Assembly (NCBI GenBank): GCA_003427395.1
Contig: BFEA01000672.1
Location: forward strand, 1 to 30,965
Length of the DNA: 30,965 nucleotides
Reading direction: 5' to 3'
From: Chara braunii
Lineage: Eukaryota > Streptophyta > Charophyceae > Charales > Characeae
The stretch's first letter is position 1, and the number at the start of each line of letters is the position of its first letter. This document shows, one piece after another, positions 28,680 through 30,965 of the stretch. A program made the position numbers and the translations under genes. The notes beneath the pieces are model-generated. The model ran no database searches. It saw only the letters and a program-made list of their open reading frames with translations, and was not told the origin of the DNA.

Positions 28680-29001
28680 ATTGGACAGTGTGCCGCGAGC
28701 TGTGGCAGAGGATGCACCCCAGACGCTGGCCTCTGTATCTGAAACTTCGGAAGACGAAGCCGATGCCAATGGCGGCACAACGAGTCAGGGAGGAGAGATT
28801 GCTGATGGTGTCTCTTCTGAGGCCGGGGGGACAGAGATTGAGCCCACCGAGGCCAGTGGTGAAGTAAGGGATGGGCCCAGCAGCAGCCCCACTCCTGCTA
28901 TAGACGCGAGAAGGAGAGCAAGGGGAGGAGGTAGGCAGCGGCGCACAGTTTCCGTCAAGATCCAGGATCTGCAGTTGGGACAAATACTCCAGGGAACAGT
29001 T
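28680..29001 (+). CDS. S1 RNA-binding protein, exon with acidic linker and start of an S1 domain
   Basis: The frame encodes an acidic/Ser/Gly linker (AVAEDAPQTLASVSETSEDE onward), a basic patch (ARRRARGGGRQRR), and then VSVKIQDLQLGQILQGTV, the first strand of an S1 OB-fold. The donor GTAAGT (29002) is ideal, and joining in phase 0 to the exon at 30852 completes the S1 motif without a gap. The acceptor is taken as CGTCCCTCAG (ending 28679), behind a 60-base pyrimidine tract. The frame is open further upstream to 28333, so an exon reading through as poly-Ser cannot be excluded. An acidic linker ahead of S1 repeats is seen in plastid EF-Ts-type polyproteins (EMB2726/PETs) and other plastid S1 proteins. 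Which of these it is cannot be settled from one domain. Confidence 0.75.
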
Positions 29002-29357
29002 GTAAGTACTTGGTTATACTCTTTCGTTTTCTCCTTGAAAAAAAAGAAAATGTCCCCTATTTTCTGACAGACTTTGATTCCATTCTTTTATTCAGTTTTC
29101 TCTTTTCTATTTTTTTATGAATATAATTCTTTTAATATTTGTTGTGATAGTTGATTATGTCACAAAACATATATGCCCCGGACTCGGTATCAGGAGTCGC
29201 AGGTGTCAGGCCGGCATCTCATTCCTGACACCGGGCCCATGGTACCCCTACAACTGGCTAAGCATCAAGGTAGAGCGTGTGTCGCCATGATGATGGTTTT
29301 TATTTTATATATATATATTTTTTATTTAGATTATGTCCATCGCGTTTGTGTTGGCTG

Positions 29358-29361
<4 letters not shown>

Positions 29362-29405
<44 letters not shown>
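29362..29405. repeat. Poly(T), about 44 bp
   Basis: Uninterrupted T run inside the intron between the two S1 exons. Confidence 0.95.
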
Positions 29406-29407
<2 letters not shown>

Positions 29408-29700
29408 GTGCGAGTCGTGTGTTTGGTCGGACACGAGAAAAAAGATTGAATCTATAACCCATCCCATGTGGTTGAATGAATGGCACACCAATATAACTGT
29501 TGATAAACAAGCCGTGATTTTCATCTTCTTGCACTTGAAAAAAGAAGGAAAAAAAAGACTTTATTTTCCCTCTCCATGCGAGGCATCACACCAATCTTCC
29601 GCAAAGTTGTCTGAACCTGGCACCCAGGCTGGAATTTCTGGTCAATGCAGCATGGGAACTGAGTTATTAGGTTTTTATCTGTATATTACGACAAAGCAGA

Positions 29701-30083
29701 GAATGAAACGGATTCCACCTTTCGCAGTAGCCGATGCAGATCCCAGGGCTCGATCCCTAGTCCTCACTTCACCTGTGTACAGTACCTGAGTCGACCCTGA
29801 GAGTTGAATCCGTGACTTGTGTGTTCGCAGTAGTTGGTAGGCTGTCGTAGGTCCGTAGGTTGTAGGGGTTTGATCTGTAGACCTGTTGTTGTAGGTCTTA
29901 GCAGGTCCTAGAAATGGTAGCTGTAGCCTCTCCGAAGGGTCAAAGTCGTAGCTGCTGTAGTCCTGAAAGGTCAAGGTCGTAGCTGCTACGGTACTGAAAG
30001 GCCAAGTCTTCGGACTTCCGGAAGGTCCGGAAGTGGCCTTTCGGAGCTTGCTCACGTTTAGACAAAGGCAAGTGGGCAAGTGG
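29701..30083 (-). repeat. 385-bp dispersed repeat, copy 2 (inverted)
   Basis: Reverse-strand copy of 26376-26764, sitting in the 1.85-kb intron between the S1 exons. The reverse-strand frame over it is a by-product of the repeat. Confidence 0.75.
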
Positions 30084-30668
30084 CAAGGCGAGCTGCAGTA
30101 CGTCGGCAGTGCGACTGCAGCGAGTTGGCAATACGTCCCCATGGAGTCAGTGGTATCAGTCCCAGTCAGTCAGGGTCCAGTCAAGCAAGTACCGTATGGG
30201 ACTGTGTGTACCCAGGGCATGGGAAAGGGGCAGACCAACGAGCTACAGAAGTATAAAGTAAGAGGCAGCGACCAGTCATTCATTCATTCACTGCGGAAGC
30301 CATGCGGAAGCGCTGCTACAGCGTCTTGTGCGAAGGTGGTCTGCAGGTTGCCCGAAGACGAAGTGGGCTGAAGGGAGATCGTAGCCATAGTCAGTAGTGG
30401 TAGTGCGGCCATAGCCGCTGTAGGAGGAAGTGAGATTAAGCGTGTGTGTGTGGTGGTATTCAGGGTGATCCAGAGTGAGCGTGTGTGAACAGTGGGGTTG
30501 GACACAGTGACGAAGGTTGGGACGTTCAGGCGCCGATGCGCCATAGCCTGTTGAAGTGAACTTGCATCTGAACTGTTCTTGATTTCCATATCTCTAAGCT
30601 TTGAGTGGGCGCCCTGCGCCAGTGTGAATCTCCATCTGTTTGCATGTATGTGAAGTGGAAGTGAAAGA

Positions 30669-30762
30669 GAGTCTGATTGCAAGAAGAAGAAGAACGAAAG
30701 AAGAAGAAGAAGAAGAAGAAGAAGAAGAAGAAGAAGAAGAAGAGGAACAAGAAGAAGAAAGA
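30669..30762. repeat. (GAA)n trinucleotide repeat
   Basis: GAAGAAGAAG runs with a few interruptions, about 90 bases before the S1 exon at 30852. Confidence 0.95.
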
Positions 30763-30851
30763 TGCGAGGGAACAAATAAGTAGCTATGCTGCTTCCCTGA
30801 CTGATATTACTCTTTTGTGACACTCGCCTGTCCTTGACTTTTGTCGAACAG

Positions 30852-30929
30852 AAATCCATACAATCTTATGGTGCATTTGTGGACATTGGATCATCGACAG
30901 ATGGGCTGCTTCACATCTCTCAGCTCGAG
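30852..30929 (+). CDS. S1 RNA-binding protein, exon with S1 core (gene continues past window)
   Basis: Twenty-six codons between acceptor CGAACAG (ending 30851) and donor GTAGAG (30930). The peptide KSIQSYGAFVDIG and SSTDGLLHISQLE is a canonical S1 signature: G-A-F-V at strand 3 and GLLHIS at the RNA-binding face. Joined to the exon ending 29001 it follows GTV directly, in phase, as expected for S1. The protein binds single-stranded RNA. The close match to bacterial-type S1 points to organellar, most likely plastid, ribosome or translation-factor work, which is inference. The bases after the donor are CT-rich and presumed intronic. The exon set shows that the gene is split by introns of 1-2 kb or more filled with young repeats. 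Confidence 0.85.
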
Positions 30930-30965
30930 GTAGAGGACTCCTTTTCTATCCCTCCCTCCCTCCCT

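Overview
The window looks like intron-rich, repeat-laden nuclear DNA of a streptophyte (green alga of the charophyte grade or a land plant). Three things point there: U6 snRNA-derived sequences with the plant-type 3' half (the ...CGGATAAATCG.GAAATGGTCC... form), exons of an S1-domain protein of the kind used in plastid translation, and a candidate first exon starting MAS... that resembles a plastid transit peptide. A large-genome charophyte such as Chara would fit, but that is inference. The window has no intact multi-domain gene. It is mostly relics of mobile elements, microsatellites and homopolymer runs.

Layout. 1-5100 holds a decayed element: a pseudogene of the DUF7869 (transposase-like) family at 418-2447, then two divergent copies of an unrecognised ORF (2922-3552 and 4058-4747) and a 56-codon ORF (4915-5085). 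5100-9930 is intergenic, with short tandem and dispersed repeats and several hairpins. 9930-13900 is an AT-rich, very G-poor block that contains the motifs of a dead PIF1-like helicase (10897-11510), perhaps the remains of a Helitron-like element. 14000-16550 has poly(A)/poly(T) runs, small tandem duplications, a 47-codon ORF and a scrambled U6 fragment. 16550-18480 is GC-rich, with a long C tract, a polypyrimidine region and a candidate first coding exon at 17802.

18480-30965 behaves like introns of one large plus-strand gene interrupted by young repeats. Clear exons of an S1 RNA-binding protein lie at 28680-29001 and 30852-30929. They join in phase 0 to give an uninterrupted S1-fold N-terminal half, and the last one runs to a donor 36 bases before the window end. 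An upstream exon ending an S1 domain (27264-27334) is partly duplicated at 27511-27566. The introns contain U6 retropseudogenes with poly(A) tails and target-site duplications, a tRNA-derived SINE, an inverted pair of 385-bp dispersed repeats, and a near-perfect 113-nt hairpin.

The most notable item is a cluster of five hammerhead-ribozyme motifs at 24.08-25.73 kb in a small repeated element. One of them (24947-25006) has all three stems in the type III arrangement, with a 9-bp stem III. This recalls plant retrozymes, although no LTR, primer-binding site or full monomer could be confirmed.
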